64,000 nucleotides of DNA, taken from positions 541,054-605,053 of the forward strand of contig VXRC01000049.1 in the NCBI GenBank assembly GCA_009838645.1. The letters are read 5' to 3'. This DNA comes from Gemmatimonadota bacterium. Lineage in GTDB: Bacteria > JAAXHH01. Shown piece by piece: positions 61,208 to 64,000 of the stretch. The translations under genes were made by a program, and so were the position numbers. Each line of letters begins with the position of its first letter. Position 1 is the first letter of the stretch. The notes under the pieces were generated by a model that saw only the letters and a list, made by a program, of their open reading frames with translations, was not told the origin of the DNA and searched no databases.

Positions 61208-62467
61208 TTACCCGGTCTTGACGCGCTGGAACCGCTTCTTGCCGGCCCTCAGGAGCAGGACGCCTTCGTCGTCGAGGTCCCCCGTACCGAGCATTCGGTC
61301 GATGGCGGCCACGCGTTCGCCGTTGACGGACGCGCCGCCCTGCTGGATCAGCCGGCGCACCTCGCTCTTGCTCTTGCCCAGCTCGGCTTCCACGAACAGG
61401 TCGACCACGTTGATGCCGGCCTCCAGGCGTTCCCGGCCGATCTCCACGGTCGGCACGTCCTCCGCCCCCGCCTGCGCGCCGCCGAATACGCTCCGTGCGC
61501 CGCGCTCAGCCTGGGACGCCGCTTCCTCGCCGTGGGTGATCTTCGTCGTCTCGAAGGCCAGGACCGACTTGGCGTGGCGGATCTTCTCGCCCTCGAGAGC
61601 GCCGAGTTCCCGTACCTGCTCCATGGGCAGGAAGGTAAAATGGCCCAGGAGGCCTTCCACGTCCCGGTCATCCACGTTGATCCAGAACTGGTAGAAGTCG
61701 TAGGGCGAGGTCATCCCGGGATCGAGCCAGACGGCGCCTTCGGCCGTCTTGCCCATCTTCTTACCGTCCGACAGGGTCAGCAGGGGCGTCGTAATTGCCT
61801 GCGCGGCCGCCCGTTCCTTGCGCCGGATCAGGTCGACGCCGGCCACGATGTTCCCCCACTGGTCGTCGCCCCCGAACTGCATCGTGCAGCCGTACTCCCG
61901 GAAGAGCATGAGGAAATCGTAGGCCTGGAGGATCTGGTAGTTGAATTCCAGGAAGGTGAGGCCCGTCTCCATGCGAAGTCTGTAGGCCTCGGCTGTCAGC
62001 ATCCGGTTTACGCTGAAATGCTCTCCGATCTCCCGCAGGAAGGTGATGTAGTTCAGCGTGCGCAGCCAGTCCGCGTTGTTCACCATCAGCGCTCGGTCCG
62101 CCCTGCCCGCCCGGTCCTCGTGGCCACCGTCGAAATCGAGGTAACTGCTCAGCTGCTTCTTGATCCGGAGGATGTTCCGGTCGATGTCCTCCGTCGAAAG
62201 CTGGGGACGCAGGGCGTCCTTGCCGCTCGGATCGGGGATCATGGCCGTGCCGCCGCCCACCAGGGCGATGGGCAGGTGGCCGCCGCGCTGCACGTGAGCC
62301 AGCATCATGATCTGGACGAGGTTGCCCACGTGCAGGCTCTGCCCCGTCGGATCGAATCCGATGTAGCAGGTGACGGTCTCGTCTTCGAAGGCCTTGGCCA
62401 CGGCCTCTTCGTTCGTGACCTGGGAGACGAACCCCCGTTCCTTCAAAACGTCGAATGCGCTGGACAT
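61208..62467 (-). CDS. tyrS: tyrosyl-tRNA synthetase
   Basis: Protein of 419 aa, normal length. Class I signatures are the HIGH-like HVGN in FDPTGQSLHVGNLVQI and the KMSKS-like KMGKT; tyrosine-site blocks FLEFNYQILQAYDFL and GGDDQWGNIVAG are present, and an S4 RNA-binding domain closes the protein (VRRLIQQGGASVNGERV). No T-box leader or tRNA gene is visible nearby. It lies 32 bp behind the Gfo/Idh/MocA gene. Confidence 0.96.
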   Translation of the reverse strand: MSSAFDVLKERGFVSQVTNEEAVAKAFEDETVTCYIGFDPTGQSLHVGNLVQIMMLAHVQRGGHLPIALVGGGTAMIPDPSGKDALRPQLSTEDIDRNILRIKKQLSSYLDFDGGHEDRAGRADRALMVNNADWLRTLNYITFLREIGEHFSVNRMLTAEAYRLRMETGLTFLEFNYQILQAYDFLMLFREYGCTMQFGGDDQWGNIVAGVDLIRRKERAAAQAITTPLLTLSDGKKMGKTAEGAVWLDPGMTSPYDFYQFWINVDDRDVEGLLGHFTFLPMEQVRELGALEGEKIRHAKSVLAFETTKITHGEEAASQAERGARSVFGGAQAGAEDVPTVEIGRERLEAGINVVDLFVEAELGKSKSEVRRLIQQGGASVNGERVAAIDRMLGTGDLDDEGVLLLRAGKKRFQRVKTG

Positions 62468-62479
62468 GCTGGGAGATTC

Positions 62480-62511
62480 CGATCTAAAGGGACACCGGTT
62501 TACAGGGACAC
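62480..62511. repeat. 16-bp imperfect tandem duplication across a stop codon
   Basis: Units 62480-62495 and 62496-62511 agree at 13 of 16 positions. On the minus strand they read GTGTCCCTGTAAACCG and GTGTCCCTTTAGATCG, covering V-S-L-stop of the oxidoreductase gene ending at 62500 and a copy beyond it in another frame register. Confidence 0.65.
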
Positions 62512-63474
62512 GGCCTGTCCCGTCCGGGAAGAATCGTAGATGGCGAGGATGAGCGCGAGGGACTTCTTGGCTTCCTCGCCCGTGATGCGGGGCGCGCCGC
62601 CGTGCCGGACCAGGCCGACCATGTCCTCGATCACGTTGCGCGGGCCCTCGTAGGAAAATGGATCATCGGCCGATTCATCCGGAACATGCCAGGTATCGAC
62701 CTTGTTGCCGGCCGTTATGACCAGCCCCTGCGTGCCGTGCAGCTCCACCCCCGCGGGGATGGTGACGGGACAGGTCGTCGTCCCCAGGATGGTTCCGACG
62801 GCGCCGCTCTTGAACCGGAGCATGGCCATGCCGAGGTCCTCGGACTCGATGTCGTGGTTGAACACCCCGATCTGGCCCTGGACGCGGTCGACCTCCCCCA
62901 TGTACCAGCCCAGCAGGTCGATCTGGTGCACGGACTGGTTGATCAGCGACCCGCCGCCGTCCAGCGCCCACGTGCCGTGCCAGCCCTCGTAGTAGGCGTC
63001 GTTCCTGAACCACTTGAGCCGCACCTCGCCCAGGATCATCCGCCCGAGGCGCCCTTCGTCCACGGCCTGCTTGACGCGCACGTTGTCGGCCATGTACCGC
63101 GCTTCGAAATCGACGGCCAGGATCACACCGGCCTCGCGGCAGGCCGCGATCATCCGGTCCGCCCGTTCCAGGCTGACCTCCACGGGCTTGGTGGTGATGA
63201 CATGCTTGCCGGCTTCCGCGGCCGCGATGGCGAAGTCCGCATGGGTGCCGCTGGGCGTCATCACGGTGATGACGTCGATATCGTCGCGGTCGAGCAGCCG
63301 GCGGTAGTCCCGGTACCAGTCGATCCCGTACTCCGCCGCGGCTTTCCGGCCCCGCTCCTCGTCGAGTTCCGCCACCGCCACGAGCCGCGCGCCTTCCGTC
63401 TCGCTTATGAAACGGGCGCGCACCGCCCCCATGCCAAGCCCTATCACGCCGAAACCGACGGGATCGGTACTCAA
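62500..63474 (-). CDS. Gfo/Idh/MocA family oxidoreductase
   Basis: Protein of 324 aa. The start is a TTG at 63474, supported by AAGGAG six bases upstream. GVIGLGMGAVRARF is the Rossmann loop, TKP (in HVITTKPVEV) the catalytic-Lys motif, and GGSLINQSVHQIDLLGWYMG the substrate-side block. It is a predicted sugar or inositol dehydrogenase. It leads the minus-strand run oxidoreductase - tyrS - epimerase - phosphatase. Confidence 0.9.
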   Translation of the reverse strand: MSTDPVGFGVIGLGMGAVRARFISETEGARLVAVAELDEERGRKAAAEYGIDWYRDYRRLLDRDDIDVITVMTPSGTHADFAIAAAEAGKHVITTKPVEVSLERADRMIAACREAGVILAVDFEARYMADNVRVKQAVDEGRLGRMILGEVRLKWFRNDAYYEGWHGTWALDGGGSLINQSVHQIDLLGWYMGEVDRVQGQIGVFNHDIESEDLGMAMLRFKSGAVGTILGTTTCPVTIPAGVELHGTQGLVITAGNKVDTWHVPDESADDPFSYEGPRNVIEDMVGLVRHGGAPRITGEEAKKSLALILAIYDSSRTGQAVSL

Positions 63475-63562
63475 GACGAACTCCTTTTCATGTGAATGGG
63501 TATGTCAACGCCGGTCCGGGCGGGACTTCCTCCTGCCGGACCGGCATGCGATGCAGCATCGT

Positions 63563-63910
63563 TCATTCTTCGAACCGGCCCGAACCCACGGTCAGGAATT
63601 CACCCGCCAGCAGCTCGCGCAGGATTTCCACCTTGTTGCCCGTACGCCGATGCAGATCGCCGAGGACCTCTTCGCCCGCAAGCTCGTCGACGCAGCCGAC
63701 GTGCTCCACGTATTCTGCCACGAGATCCTCGTTCCATTCTCCATCGATACTGGCGGTTATATAGACCGAAAAGGTTTTGATGGGCATGGGATACTCATCC
63801 GGAATCATCACCTGTACATCACGAATCACTTCATTCACCCGGATCGACTGGACGCTTTTCTCCTTCAGCTCGCGTATCATATCGTTGAGATCGGTGAATG
63901 TAAGCTTCAT
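63563..63910 (-). CDS. hypothetical protein
   Basis: Protein of 115 aa from ATG 63910 with GAGAGGAG a little upstream. It looks like a small alpha/beta protein (KLTFTDLNDMIRELK, RDVQVMIPDEYPMPIKTFSVYITASI, ELAGEEVLGDLHRRTG). I do not recognise the family and see no signal or membrane segment. It lies 88 bp upstream of the oxidoreductase gene on the same strand. The last 90 bases of the window hold nothing identifiable. Confidence 0.6.
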   Translation of the reverse strand: MKLTFTDLNDMIRELKEKSVQSIRVNEVIRDVQVMIPDEYPMPIKTFSVYITASIDGEWNEDLVAEYVEHVGCVDELAGEEVLGDLHRRTGNKVEILRELLAGEFLTVGSGRFEE

Positions 63911-64000
63911 GGAAAGGCTCCTCTCCGGCCACGGGCCGTATACCTGCAAATCGGTATGACAGCACAAGAATGAGGGACGCAGCGCAGGCAGGCCTGCTGA

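Noticed and set aside
61208..62467. T-box or tRNA gene near tyrS
   Set aside because: The gene is preceded by only 32 bp from the upstream coding region, and no cloverleaf or T-loop sequence was found.
1..64000. Mobile elements, prophage or CRISPR
   Set aside because: I found no transposase, integrase, phage structural genes, spaced direct repeats or cas genes. All repeats seen are short tandem duplications.

Overview
The window is high-GC (about 60 % by eye) bacterial chromosome, densely packed with about 58 protein genes and no gene-free stretch over 300 bases. I see no rRNA, tRNA, CRISPR array, insertion sequence or prophage. The gene mix includes ten ankyrin-repeat proteins in 30 kb, several Gfo/Idh/MocA oxidoreductases, a SelA-like PLP enzyme, Asp-box sialidase, Stf0-type sulfotransferase, amidohydrolases and SGNH hydrolase. 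It resembles uncultured heterotrophs of the Gemmatimonadota/Latescibacterota type, possibly host-associated. That placement is an inference from gene content, not a phylogeny.

Region 1 (1-31.4 kb) is the ankyrin island. Ten ankyrin-repeat genes (one fused to a truncated haemoglobin) are interspersed with housekeeping and accessory genes: two nucleotidyltransferases, a sialidase, an SRPBCC protein, a ZIP metal transporter, a minus-strand dinB - GyrI-like - DUF1761 - pdxH - Gfo/Idh/MocA run, a SelA-like/sfsA pair, an Eis-like acetyltransferase, an AraC regulator with a VOC protein, and a sulfotransferase. Four of the ankyrin proteins share an N-terminal module of about 70 residues ending in a YGF-x-SW type motif.

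Region 2 (31.5-42 kb) starts with yggX behind a good sigma70-like promoter and a B12-binding radical SAM protein. Convergent to these is a minus-strand run: 2-oxoglutarate dehydrogenase E1 and E2, then NfeD and an SPFH/QmcA-like protein, then two tandem paralogues of unknown function.

Region 3 (42-55 kb) is a long plus-strand, tightly spaced gene run: argG, VOC protein, secreted M14 peptidase, nucleoside hydrolase, SDR, half-length AMP-binding protein, CaiB/BaiF CoA-transferase, bicupin with a very acidic tail, aldo/keto reductase, two amidohydrolases, SGNH hydrolase and Gfo/Idh/MocA protein. Several junctions are 4-base ATGA overlaps. It looks like a catabolic operon for an unidentified substrate.

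Region 4 (55-64 kb) holds a UPF0200-like kinase, an APC permease with a ThDP enzyme, and a minus-strand run of Gfo/Idh/MocA oxidoreductase, tyrS, sugar epimerase/isomerase and histidinol-phosphatase. A small coiled-coil membrane protein and a short conserved-looking hypothetical flank it.

The points most worth a second look are: the haemoglobin-ankyrin fusion; the ankyrin expansion and its N-terminal module; the acidic-tailed bicupin; the tandem unknown pair next to SPFH/NfeD; and short tandem duplications lying across the stop codons of several minus-strand genes.
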